From: Salminus brasiliensis | Taxonomy: Eukaryota > Chordata > Actinopteri > Characiformes > Bryconidae | Length of the DNA: 64,000 nt | Direction: 5' to 3' | Assembly (NCBI RefSeq): GCF_030463535.1 | Contig: NC_132879.1 | Span: 42,722,970-42,786,969, forward strand | Part shown: positions 27,237 through 40,700 of the stretch, piece after piece | How the letters are laid out: every line of letters begins with the position of its first letter | Position numbering within the stretch: the first letter of the stretch is position 1 | Made by a program: the position numbers and the translations under genes | The notes under the pieces: model-generated | Database searches by the model: none | What the model was told of the DNA's origin: nothing | Seen by the model: only the letters and a program-made list of their open reading frames with translations

Positions 27237-29518
27237 GAGCATGTCTTCAGCAGTGGTGCAGGTGTATGCAGGAGACAGGAACTCATCCTGGGCAAAACGA
27301 TGCTGCGGTGTGGCCTGCCTGGTGAAAGACAACCATCACAGATCTTACTTCATCAGGGTATACGATATCAAAGTGAGTATAGCCATGATATGATAATGAG
27401 CGGTTTCCAAGATGCTACACCCTTTGAATATATTTGTAAAATAGTAGTATTTACGTATGTTAATGTCGAAATCTGAAATATAGTGCTTTTTAGATCTAGT
27501 TCTAGGTATTTGAGATTCAGCCAGAAACATTTTCGTAAGGCTCTGTCTTTCCGACAAAATTTTCTTCTTTCACTTTTATTATTCTTTTTTTAATAAATCC
27601 CCACCTCGGAGCGTTTTGAAAAGCTCCATTTTCAGGGATGTATCGAGTTCATGTGGACGGGAGGCCGAAACGCAAACAACAACCTCTATTTTTAAATATT
27701 TAAAATATTTGAAGATTTAATTTTCTTGCAGCCCTCATTTGTATTATGTGATTACGTGTGATTCCTTGTTCCTTTATGGATAGCGTCAAGAATCAACATT
27801 AGATTATCACTGTGGGAACCTGGCTCAGCGGTTAGAGCTCCGGGATATCGATAACAGGGTTGTGGGTTCGATTCCCGGGCTCGGCAAGCTGCCACTGTTG
27901 GGCCCTTGAGCAAGGCCCTTTACCCTCTCTGCTCCCCGGGCGCTGGAGTTGGCTGCCCACCGCTCTGGGTGTGTGTGTGTACTCACTGCCCCTAACACGT
28001 GTGTGTGTGTGAGTGTGTTCACTACCAGATGGGTTAAATGCGGAGGACACATTTCGCTGTACAGTCCACACTGTACAGTGACGAATACGTGCACCTTTAT
28101 CCTTTACCTTTTATCCTTTATCAGATACGAAACTTGGTGTTCTTCCTAGCTTCTCAGCTATTTTCTAAGTTAAACTGTAGTTTAGCAAAAAATATATTAA
28201 TTGTTGTTTTTTGTTGTGTCGCATTTTGCAGAATATCTTTTATATCTAATATTAAATCTAAAACTGTTTGATTTGACTGGTCATTTAAATAGCAATGCAA
28301 GGTTTAAAATTCAGCCATGTGACCCCTGTCACACCTTGTTTGTGATTTCTGACTTTCATATCTGTAAATAATACCTTTTTTTGTTTTTAATCAATTTTGC
28401 AGGAAGGCAAAAACTTGTTTGAGCAGGAATTCTACAACGACTTTGTAATAAAGTGTCCCAGAGCTTACTTCTTGACATTTGCTGGAGATGTGAGTGCTCA
28501 GCCTTTGCACTAGCCTTCATTTTGAGATGTGCTTGTGTTTGTGTACAGAAAACACCAAAATGTTTGTGCCCCTGTGGCTTTCTGATAAGACTACAAAATG
28601 AAATGGAGTCTGAAAGAGACAGCAGTTGTATGTCACAGCTGTACTAAATTACATGCAAATTGATCAATCAGCCAACTTGGGCCTTCCTTGAAAAGAAAGT
28701 GAAGTGAAGTGAACTCTGAGCAGATAATGACTTGCTAAATTGTTTATGTATTTATTTATTTATTTTTAACTGCAAACATGAAAACTCCTAAGCAGTGCAT
28801 TAGGTGACTAGTTCAGACTAGTTCAGATGTCAGTTTCATGTTGTGGGCTTTTACACACATTAACCTTACACACATTTCGCTCACCATTAGAAAGCCTTTG
28901 AATAGAGAAATCGACGATTAATGTTATTTGTAATGTTTATATTATGTTTAAGTTTATATACTTGTGTTAGGGGGAGGGGGTACTACTGAGTTGGTTGGGA
29001 AACTGGCTGCTCTTATATTTGGGGGAGAGAGGGGGGTCGCTAAAAGGTGACAAGTTTACATGTATGCGATTGATTGATCACATACAATTATAATCTTTAT
29101 ACATTAATCATTATATCTTTAAACATTATAACTCATCAAACCAGATGAGTGTTTTGGTGAACCTTTTATGGGAGTTAAATACATTTTAACCAATAATAAG
29201 TATCATCTTTAACAAGCATGTACCTGTGTGTTTTAATATGTTTTACTAACAGTAATATGTGTAACTAGTAATACAGTAACTAGTAATGTGTGTTGCTAGA
29301 CGTATTACTGTAGAAATGCAATGCGAACTTTATTTGATTGTGATTTGTTTGGCTTTAAACACAGGCCTGTCAGATTGGCCTCAACTTTGCCAGTGAGGAG
29401 GAAGCCAAGCGCTTCAGAGAGGTAGCCAGCGGCCTTTTAACGAAACGACAGAGGAAAACTGGTATGTACCGATTTGACCTTGTGTCTGCCGTCTGTCCTG
29501 TTTATTGTAACAAATAAG

Positions 29519-29582
<64 letters not shown>

Positions 29583-32500
29583 TGTAAATGCCTTATTAGT
29601 ATGCATACCAAATGCGACCTTAGAGCAAGCATATTCTTGCAAAAACAGATGGACTGTCTGATTGATATGTTAATGTTTTTTTAGGGTTGTAGTAGCTTGT
29701 AGAACCTAATTGCAAAATATGGTTCACAACAGGAGTGACCGTTTGCACCTGTTTACCTATAATGAATCTTAAATGTGCTGTAAGTGTTTTTGGCACTGAT
29801 TTACAAGGTTACTTTGATTCTGACTGATTGCCAGTCATCTCACACATCATTGACATAGGCCAAATATGGAATTATGGCTGGAACTGTACCTTGTTGCCAA
29901 GACTTATGACCTGTCCTTCATATTCAGTTCACTGTGTGCATGTAAACATGGCTAATCTCACTCTCTATTCTGATGCTTGCTTAAAAAGTGATCTTCCTTT
30001 GTATGTGTGCATCTCTAACACTCTCTAATGGAGCCTTCTACTTCTTCAAAGTTCTTGGGACTTGCTGGGGACCTACCAGCAGAGCCTGCTTCTGATTAAC
30101 TCTACTTTTGAAGCGTATTGTGCTTTAACCACTTCCTCAATGTTGGTGTGTGTCTCTCTCTATGCACTTCTCCTGATTCAGCCTGCTACGCTGAAAACGG
30201 CCAATCCATCCCCACACAGTCTCCTTACTTGTGATTTGCTCAATAACCTTGTGCACTGCCTGCACACTAATTAGAACATCTTGCTTTTACAGTTTATCGC
30301 AGTGTTCAAACTGACCGCCTCACTTCCTCTCCTGCTAATTAACAGCAACAGAACACCTGTTTCAGTCATGCCAAAATAATAACAGCACATTTTAATTTTT
30401 TTTTTTTTTTCAGAAAAAAGACGTGATCCACCAAATGGTAGGTTCCATTTTACTTGATGAATTGTCAAAAAAAAAACTGGTGGAGTGATGCATAGATTTC
30501 ATTTACAAACTCCTCCCCCAGCTGTTTTTTTCTTTAAAGTGCTGCAGTGCTAGTTAATCCTCTCATTGGAAGCAATCTTGCCACCATATGTAACCTATTT
30601 GATGTAGCCTTCCAGTAGTTCTGCTGTCAGTTATGGCATAAAGTCCCCCCTGTAGCTGGTATGTTCAGGCTAGTAGTCTGCTTCCTTTTGGTCTTTGTCT
30701 TCTAAAAGAGTTTCGTTTGTCAGCCTTTGATCCTAGTAGACCTACTCGAATGCAGTAAAGCAGTGCTCCACAGTGGTTGCACGCTGTAAAATAGGGGTTG
30801 ATGGCCATGTTCCTGAACTGGCGCCTAGTTGAAACATGTGATGTGTCGAGCACAAACACACACACAATTCCCCCCCCCCCCCCCCCCCATTTCCTGACAT
30901 AACCTCCTGCTGTCACACCCTTGTCCGTGTCGGATGTGGTCTGGAAGAGCCTTCGTGGCTCTCTGGCCATAAATATTAGGCTCCCGGGTTAATCACTGTA
31001 AGAGGATTTTCTCTCTCTCAGCTGTTAATGTAAATTCCTCCCCTCCATCTACTGTGTTGAGCCTCTGCTTTAATTGAAGGGTGGACAGGGAGAGTGAGAA
31101 CTGGACCACTGCCAGTTGCAGAGGGTATTTTGGGCAGTGTCATAGTTTATTGACCACATTTCTGTGGGGAGTGTTTGGAGTGCTTGACATAATTGTTATT
31201 AAAATAAAGAAAGTCAAGGACTCTTTACAAAAGTCTATGTAAAACCGCATTAAAGACTGCTCATATGGTTGTTCATAGAACCTTTTAAACTACGGTTCTA
31301 TATAGCACCAAACAGAACGTAAGGGGAGGTGATTTGCATGTTTTTGACATCCAGGTTCTGGTGCAGCAAAACATCCCTAAAGTTCTTACTTTAAAAAGAA
31401 AGTTGCTGTAGAAAAAGTTTCTTACTCTGAAAAGCAATTTTAGGTTTTCGGGAGACTTAACAAGTCCCATGTCGGCCAAAACGTTCATAAGCCAAAAGTT
31501 TTTTTTTCTTGTATTTAATCTGGTAGTTTTTCTTTACATTGTTTCACAGTTCCATAATGGGTGGACCAATAGAAATGCTCCAAAATTACTTTTTTTTATA
31601 AAATCTTTTCACATTGACTTAAGGCTTTTTGACCTTTTCCCTTTTGGAGATATAAGATTTTTTCTGCGACTGCAACAATATGGACGTGGGATGTCCCTGA
31701 GTACATTCAACATACATGCGTTATGTGAGTGAGCATTTCCACCTCTAGGTTATGCAGCATTGCCTTCTTTGTCAGAACCCTTGACACTTTTCATTGCATT
31801 GAATGTGGGCCTATAAGGGGAATTGGCTGAAGGCCTCTCTCACATTTTTGTGTATGTGTGAAAATGGCTCTGCTTCTAGACATACATCATTTGCCTACAA
31901 CTGAACAGTGGGCCACCATGGTTGGAGGCAAGCTTTGTTCTGCATCAACTGGAACTGCTTGTTTTTGATGAGTGAAGGAGCATGCTGGCTTCCTCATTCT
32001 CCTCTGTAATATAAATAACACTGATAATAACACTGTTTTTGCTTTGGAGGTGGACGGTCACAAATATCTGAGTAGAAGCACAGATAACTCCATGTAATAA
32101 CTTCTCTACTGTAATAACTGCTCTCTAGTGTGTTGTTGCATCAATATTAAATAAATTTATTTCAAGTCTGAAGCACTCAAAAATAAGTGATTGGAAGGAA
32201 TTGATATGTTAGTTAGAAGAACACAGGTTTGTTCACACTCCAGACACTGAATTTGTTTAGTTCCACCAGCAGCTCGCCAGATTTACTTGTTGGAGGCAGG
32301 GTTACATGTCCAGTGAGCAGTTCTGAGCTGAGCGAAGTCTATTTCGACTGTTTTTCTGGCACATTTAGTAGACTACTTCATCCAGGTTTGCTTGCTCGCC
32401 CCATTTAATTGAACTAAGCATGTCTCTGAATTTCCAACTATGGTGGGCTTGGTTTGTCTTCAGTGTGTGACTTTACCAGTTTACTACATACCGTCATACC

Positions 32501-34766
32501 GTCAACATTTTTAAATTGTTAAAATGCTTCCCAACAATGCTACCTTACCAGTCTAAAAGGAAACAGGAGATGCACAGAATATAAAATTACCAAAATCATG
32601 AATCGTTATGTTGGATAAAGCTCTGGTAGAGATTTTTGTAGAGTCTGTCTATAAAACTGTAAATAATCAAGGAATGATTTTTGGCGTCCAGAACTTTCTT
32701 CTGTCTAGACGAAGATGGTATCCTTTCCACAGCCTCTCATTATGTTTAAAAGAAACTGAGATTTGCTGTGGATTACATCTGGCTGAACAGTTACGTAAAG
32801 CCAAAGGGCCTCGCGTAATTTGCTGGGATTAAGGGAGCCAGAACCTCACAGCTGGGCGTTGGCTTCCAGCTGCTGGAGGGGGCGGAACCGAAGTGCTCTG
32901 ACCTAAAGCGGCACTTCCTGTGAGATTGCCTTTACTGCGAACTCTGCTGTGGTCCACAGAGAGTGCATGCGCCACCGCCACGGCCACCTGCAGAGGCAGC
33001 AGGCAACAAAATCTGGCAGAGCCCTGTGCTCCACATAGCGCCATCGAAATGATGTTCTGCACCACCTTCCTGTCTGCTCCCTCTGAAGAGCTGCTGGATG
33101 GAGGGTCAGAGTTGGGCAGTTGCCTCACGCTTTTGCACTGCCTGGTGCTCCCACAGGACGAGCTTTGTGCTTCGCTTTCGGAGCCTGCTGCCCGCCTCTC
33201 CCTGAGCCCCAGCGAGCACTCCTGCGGGGTCATGGGTAAAGTTCTGCTGAATGCCAGCTTGGGGGCCGTGGATGTCGGAGGGCCGGGAATGGGTGGTAGC
33301 GAGTTTAAAATGCTGCCTGGCTCTCTAGAGCAGGAGGATGAAGGTAGGTCGCTCAGGCATGGACTTGTTTCACATGTTTAAATGTGGTTTATGTGAGGAT
33401 TTTGTTCTTCAGTGGCACCAAGCGAGTGGACGTTCTGCTGTAGGAGGTGGCCCTTTATAAAAATAGATTCAATAGTTCATAGGGTTAACGTTCTGTTTTT
33501 GCTTACAGGACCCACTTTACCAATGGCAACGGTGGACATCAAGAACCCAGAGATCAACAGTTTTCGCTATAACAACAACTCGCAGGTCAACAGCAACCTG
33601 CACAGCAACTTCAGAAAAGACAAGGGCAAGGCCAAGGGCAAGAAGAAGAAAATATCCAAAGCTGAAATTGGGACACCTAGCAATTTCCGGTGGGTCCCGT
33701 TGTTCTGTTTAGTGTGCATTTGGCAGAAATGCTGTAGCTGAATAATGTTGTCATATCGGACAGCTCACTCTACAAGACCTCTGAAGACCTTGTGGTATCT
33801 AGTACAAAGATGATGGTAGCAGACCCTTTATTCTTGTTGTCTTATTGTAGCAGGCGAATTTCTTTTATTGTTCCAAGGTCCACTTCCGGGGACTGTTTGT
33901 CCATTGATTTGATTTGACTTGACTTGACTTGAAGCCCAGACTTGAAGTCTTGCAGGTTATGGAGATGCTCTTACCCAGTGACCATGGCCATAATGATTTT
34001 TTTTGTGTCAAAGGACAGTTGTTATGAAGTAATCAAAGTTTTTCCACTTTGTCTTTATAATGTTTAGGCTTATCTGTGTTAGTGCATTAAAGGCCTCTAA
34101 TTCGTAGTGACCGATGTTTACAGCACATTAATTCCTGGACGAAACGTACTGTACGAGATTCCTCCTAATCCAAAGTAATATGTCCCTCAAATGAGTGCCC
34201 ACCCTCTGTAATCTGGAACCTGTGCTTCAGGAATCGGGTTAAAAAACTATATGAGGCTGCTGCACCACAGTGTATATTGCTTGATGAAGACTAGATTTGA
34301 CCCTAATCTTAAACTCAGCCTGATCATCTATGGGTTTTTTTTGTTTATTTGTTTGTTTGTTTTTTTCCTTCCCCTTTTTAGGCATATTGGGCATGTAGGC
34401 TGGGATCCCAACACAGGATTTGATGTGAGTAATTTTGCAACAATGTCTGCTCTGATGCCTTCAATGCATAGCAGCAGTCTAAAAGGCGAAAACGTTACAT
34501 GCCATGTGCAAGGCCACTGATGCCTGGATCCCTCATATGCAGGCACATTTGTTTACTGGAAAATGATTCAGAAGAGCTTTTGTGTGGAAGTCATCTTCCT
34601 ATATTACACAATGAGATTTGGAGAAGGACAAAAAATGACCGCGATCATCATAATCCAAACAGTCATACTCAAATGAAAAAAAAAGGATAAAGTAGTTCAT
34701 TGAGTTTTTTTTGTTGTTTTTTTTGTTTGTTTGTTTTTTTTTACGTCAGATATGCAGGGATGATTT

Positions 34767-34798
<32 letters not shown>

Positions 34799-37700
34799 TT
34801 TTTACAACCCTGAGTAGGAGATTATTTAAAGGAGATTTATTTAATTTTTACTCTTGGATTTATAAAATATGTGATTTCAGTGCCTGGATTAGAGCCAGGG
34901 ACCAGGGGGATCAACACATGAATGACGTTCTCATAGTTGTATGTCAGCATGTTTGTTTATACTGCCATATTTTGCGTATTCCAGGACCAGAATAGTTCAT
35001 GAATTTAAATAATACTAATACTGCTTACTAGTGTATGTGTACGGTTTGTGTAATAGAAAATCATGTTCATAGAAAAGCTTTGGCAATAGACTGGGATACC
35101 CAATACCAAGCATTAGCTCAAGACGTATAAGGCCAACCAGACTTTGTACCTTTGGGATGAGTTGGAGTGGCTCTAGAACTAGTCCAGAACCAATCACCCA
35201 ACATCAGTGCCTGACCTCTGAATTCTCTGAATTCTCCCAGCAGTTTTTCTGCTTCTAGTGCAAAACCTTTCTGGAAAAGTAGTGGTTGTTACTGCAGTGT
35301 TAATTCCCTCAATAGCAGAGAAGACAGTGAGCACGTGTCCACAAACTTATGGACATGCTGTAGTTACTCTACATCAGTCTTTCTAAAATCTCATTGCTTT
35401 ATATAAACTGAGCTGTCACAAATCAAAAGTCCCTGGTCCTCCACAAGATGGCAATGCAGAAACAGCAGTGTTTCAGTCAAGGGTTACATGAATCAGGGTG
35501 TCCGTTTAATATACCAAAATAAACTTTGGTCAGACAAATGCAATTTCATTCATATTAACCCATTCATATGCACACACAGCTTGTCCAGTCCCAATAGAAT
35601 AGGACTCTCTGGAGCAGATAAACAGGAACCTATTGACACTGTGCCTAATGCCAGGTGTGGGCTACAGCTCCCAGCACTGAGCTGTGGAGCAGTTCGAACT
35701 ATGTTCTCTGGAATGATTGGTGATTTAGATGACACTTTCACCCCACATCAATCCAGTGCAGTGCTGGCCAGGTGCTCATTAAATCCACCAAAATAAACTT
35801 TGGTCAGACTAATGCAGGTCAATCTTTAACCTGTTCATATTATTGATTTGCTTGTGTGTTTCTAATGTATTGCAAGGTGATATGTAACTGTATAATAGTG
35901 TTTTGAATTTAGGGTTTTACCTTACATAGTTGATGATGATATTGACTTGATTGCTTGGATATTTTCAGCTTAATAACCTGGACCCAGAGCTGAAGAACCT
36001 CTTTGACATGTGTGGCATTTCCGAAGCCCAGTTAAAGGATAAGGAGACGTCGAAGGTCATTTATGACTTCATCGAGAAGAAAGGCGGAGTAGAAGCTGTG
36101 AAAGATGAGCTCCGAAGACAAGGTAAGAGCTTCTCTCAGATTGCGGGTCTATGATACTTAATCATTTTAGAAACTATACAATGTCTTCAGTCATTGTCTT
36201 CGTTTTCGCACAGATTTGCAGTGACGAAACTTACCGTAGGTGTGTGCGCTCACAACTGCAAATGAGACGCTGTTTTTTGCTTTCCAGCATCTTTGGCATT
36301 ATTGACTTCCAGGTTGTGGCCTTCATTATAGATGGACTTTATGTACATTCTTAAATTGGTCATGAACATGAGGTCACTCTTGAGGTCCTAGGCTCCTCAG
36401 TTTGTTCAGAGTTATGCCTACAGGTCTGATCTTACAACCAATCTGATATCGTAGCATTCCAGATTCACTGTGAATCTTTTTAAGAATATGGACAGGCAAG
36501 CTTCACTTTCACAGCTTACCTGTAGTAACAGGAGGCTGTTTTCTAAAATAGAGTTCCAGCTCTGTTGTCCTCTCAGAATGAGGTCCTGTATTGACTTTCA
36601 GTACAAAGGGTGCTCCTTTTTGTGCCATGTTGGTGCTTTTGAGCATGGGTATGCATTTTGCTGTTTCCTTTAAGAAACCCCCCTAAGAATATTAGGTTAG
36701 AAAATATGCATATGCTCCAAATGTTTGGACATCTCTTCTAATGATTGCATTTAAGTTGCACACTTTAACTTTATATTTGTATTTTTTTTTTATTCATTAT
36801 TATTGTTAAAGATTTATACTGATTGTTAAATATACTTAATTGTATTTTTATTTTTTTCTCGTTGTCTTCTTTCTCTAGCCCCTCCTCCTCCCCCTCCCTC
36901 CAGAGGTGGCCCGCCTCCCCCTCCACCTCATAGCTCAGGGCCCCCTCCTCCACCCCCTTCTCGAGGCAGAGGTGCACCACCCCCACCTCCTCCATCCAGA
37001 GCTCCCTCCTCCGCACCTCCTCCTCCTCCGCCTTCCAGACCAGGTATGGGAGTGCCACCACCTCCTCCTCCCAACAGAGGACATATGCCTGCCCCTCCTC
37101 CGCCTGCGTCTGCCTCCGTGGCCCCACAGGCACCTCCTCCTCCACCTCCTCAGTTCTCTGGCGGAGGAGCACCTCCGCCTCCTCCTCCTCCACCTCCACC
37201 ACCAGGACCACCTCCACCTGCACCTCCTCCACTCCCAGGTGTTGAATCAGGGGAGAGCCTGCCGGCGGGCGGTAAGTCTGCTCTGCTGGAGCAGATCCGA
37301 GAGGGGACACCATTGAAGAAAGTGGAGCAAGGGAACAAGCAACCAGTGAACAGCGGTGGACGAGACGCACTCCTAGACCAAATACGGCAGGGCATCCAAC
37401 TCAAAACTGTGAGTGCATCTTTCAGATGGTTTTGGCTGTGTCTGAACAATTATACTAATGTACACATACCTTGTATTTTTATGAAATTGAAGCTAAATTA
37501 AGGCATTAGGTTTGGAATAAAAAAAATATATACTTGCAGCTACAAATTGCATGTATAGGATATGTTTAGCAAGACCATGCTGTTGTAGGGGAAAGTTTGA
37601 ATGACCTCATTGTTTGGGTATGTTACCACCATGTGGTTTGGAATATGTTCAAGCACAACAAAATATTTTTTAAAACTTCAGTGTTGGAAAAAGAGCAGTC

Positions 37701-40700
37701 TTATTTGAGTAAACTTTGATGCTTCAGAACTTTAAATGTCAAACGGCAATACCAGAAACAACTCAAATGATGATGGCTAGGCCTGCAACAACTAATTGAA
37801 GACCATCTATAATAAAAAAAAATTGTTTTTGATGTCATTTGTGACAGGACCAAACAAAGAAAAATCAGAATGTGCAATGCAGGGCTCTGTAGAAGCCAAA
37901 AGTGAAAAACAGCTCTGTTATACTTCCATAGTTTTTTTCCCTTTTGAATGAAAAGGCTAAATACAGTTTCCATTCTGTGGCCTCTTTAAGAATTTGAATA
38001 GCAGAAATAATTCTAATAATAATACAAATAACCAAATATAGGGAGTACATACAGTGTGTGCATAATTATTAGGCAAGTTGTATTTGAGAGGATTCTGTTT
38101 ATTATTAAACAATAACTATGTTCTCAATCAACCCAAAAGACTATTTTTGGAAGTTGGAGTTGTTGTTTTTTTAGATTTGGCCATCTTAGGAGGATATCTG
38201 TTTGTGCAGGTAACTATTACTGTGCAGAATTATTAGGCAACTTAATAAAAAACAAATATATTCCCATCTCACTTGTTTATTTTCACCAGGTAAACCAATA
38301 TAACACAACATTTAGAAATAAACATTTCTATCATTCAAAAACAAAACCAAAAATAAATCAGTGACCAATATAGCCACCTTTCTTTACGATGACACTCAAA
38401 AGCCTTCCATCCATAGATTCTGTCAGTTGCTTGATCTGTTTACGATCAACATTGCGTGCAGCAGACACCACAGCCTCCCAGACACTGTTCAGAGAGGTGT
38501 ACTGTTTTCCCTCCCTGTAGATCTCACATTTTATGAGGGACCACAGGTTCTCTATGGGGTTCAGATCAGGTGAACAAGGGGGCCATGTCATCATTTTTTC
38601 TTCTTTTAGACCCTTACTGGCCAGCCATGCTGTGGAGTATTTGGATGCATGTGATGGAGCATTGTCCTGCATGAAAATCATGTTTTCTTGAACGATACCG
38701 ACTTCTTTCTGTACCACTGCTTGAAGAAGGTGTCTTCCAAAAACTGGTAGTAGGTCTGGGAGTTGAGCTTCACTCCATCCTCAACCCGAAAAGGTCCCAC
38801 AAGTTCATCTTTGATGATACCAGCCCATACCAGTACCCCACCTCCACCTTGCTGGCGTCGGAGTGGAGCTCTCTGCCCTTTACTGATCCAGCCTCGGGCC
38901 CATCCATCTGGCCCATCAAGAGTCACTCGCACTTCATCAGCCCATAAAACCTTAGAAAAATCAGTCGTAAGATATTTCTTGGCCCATAAAACTTGACGTT
39001 TTATCTTATGTTTCTTGTTCAAAGGTGGTCGTTTTTCAGCCTTCCTTACCTTGGCCATGTCCTTGAGTATCGCACACCTTGTGCTTTTTGATACTCCAGT
39101 AACGTTGCAGCTCTGAAATATGGCAAAACTGGTGGCAAATGGCATCTTGGCAGCTTCACGATTGATTTTCCTCAATTCATGGGCAGTTATTTTGTTATTG
39201 TTCAACACGTTTCTTGCGACCCTGTTGGCTATTTGCCATGAAACGCTTGATTGTTCGGTGATCACGCTTCAAAGTTTGGCAATTTCAAGACTGCTGCATC
39301 CCTCTGCAAGACAACTCACAATTTTTGACTTTTCAGCGTCCGTCAAATCTCTCTTCTGACCCATTTTGCCAAAGGAAAGGAAGTTGCCTAATAATTAAGC
39401 ACACCTTATATTGGGTGGTGATGTCATTAGACCACACCCCTTCTCATTACAGAGATGCACATCACCTGATTTACTTGATTGGTAGTTGGCTTTCAAGCCT
39501 ATAGAGCTTGGAGTAGGACAACATGTATAAAAAGGATGTGATCAAAATACTCATTTGCCTAATAATTCTGCACACCGTGTAGTGTCTACTTGAGCTGCAT
39601 AGTAACTGTATAGTAGCTGTTTGGATTGTTTTGATATACAGGTGTTGGTCATAAAATTTGAATGTCATGAAAAAGTTGATTTATTTCAGTAATTCCATTC
39701 AAAAAGTGAAACTTGTATATTATATTCATTCATTACGCACAGACTGGTATATTTAAAGTGTTTATTTATTTTAATTTGATGGTTATAACTGACAACTAAT
39801 GAAAACCTCAAATTCAGTATCTCAGAAAATTAGAATATTACTTAAGACCAATACAAAAAAAGGATTTTTAGAAGTGTTGGCCAAGTGAAAAGTATGATCA
39901 TGTACAGCACTCAATACTTAGTTGGGACTTCTTTAACCTGGATTACTGCAGCAATGTGGCGTGGCATGGAGTCGATCAGTCTGTGGCACTGCTTAGGTGT
40001 TATGAGAGCCCAGGTTGCTCTGATGGTGGCCCTCAGCTCTTCTGTATTGTTGGGTATGGCGTATCGCATCATCCTCTTCACAATACCCCATAGATTTTCT
40101 ATGGGGTTAAGGTCGGGCGAGTTTGCTGACCAATTAAGAACAGGGATATCATGGTCCTTAAACCAGGGACTGGTAGCTTTGGCACTGTGTGCATGGAAAA
40201 TGCAGCAGGAAGCATGAAGTGCTCTAAAACTTCCTGGTAGACAGCTGTGTTGACCTTGGACCTCAGAAAACACAGTGAACCAACACCAGCAGATGACATG
40301 GCACCCCAAACCATCACTGACTGTGGAAACTTTGGACCTCAAGCAACGTGGATTCTGTGCATTTCCTCTCTTCCTCCAGACTCTGGGACCTTGATTTCCA
40401 AATGAAATGCAAAATTTACTTTCATCAAAAAACATAACTTTGGACCACTCAGCAGCAGCCCAGTCCTTTTTGTCTTTAGACACAGAGCTCTATGAACAGC
40501 CAGCCTCTATAGCAATGACCTTTTGTGTCTTCCTCTCATTGTGCAAAGTGTCAATGGTTGCCTTTTGGACAACTGTCAAGTCAGCAGTCTTCCCCATGAT
40601 TGTGTAGCTGGACTGGAGAGACTGGAAAGATTGTGTGAATGGACTGAGAGAGAAAAAGGCCTTTGCAAGTGTTTTGAGTTAATTAGCTGATTAGAGTGTG

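Larger units (their letters stand above)
18116..27237. other. wasl intron 1 (9.1 kb)
   Basis: A long first intron. It opens with three exact tandem copies of a 12-base unit (cacctagcactg, 18140-18175) just after the donor. Then comes a CpG-rich zone to about 19000 with many short gctagc palindromes. The rest holds repeats listed separately (19280-19610, 19830-19927, 21890-22060, 23935-24906), a G run at 25947-25958 and a short CA run near 26153-26170. Segment 25390-25640 resembles the dispersed repeat seen at 35085-35364. No additional exon is supported. Confidence 0.6.
30438..33508. other. wasl intron 5 (3.1 kb)
   Basis: Contains a C homopolymer of about 18 bases near 30871-30888, a 'gaacct/aggttc'-type repeat near 31230-31330, and a GC-rich open block at 32830-33345 described separately. 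Otherwise nothing recognised. Confidence 0.6.
34425..35968. other. wasl intron 7
   Basis: Holds a short (TA)n/poly-T patch at 34766-34803 and two copies of the dispersed repeat family (35085-35364 and 35585-35790). No extra exon is supported. Confidence 0.6.

Noticed and set aside
27117-27476. Frames with VCVCVC or THTHTH repeats
   Set aside because: Translations of the TG/CA microsatellite. The right half of the region is real wasl exon 2 read in its proper frame.
27814-27890. tRNA gene
   Set aside because: A and B boxes are present, but the cloverleaf is degraded and a SINE body and tail follow, so it is a tRNA-derived SINE.
32829-33233. 134-codon minus-strand frame in wasl intron 5
   Set aside because: Overlaps the plus-strand candidate exon. 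The plus strand has the splice signals and phase match, and the antisense frame has neither.
36771-37370. 199-codon minus-strand open frame, Glu/Val-rich
   Set aside because: It is the antisense of the proline-codon tracts in wasl exon 9. CCT/CCA repeats read backwards as Glu, Val and Gly codons without stops.
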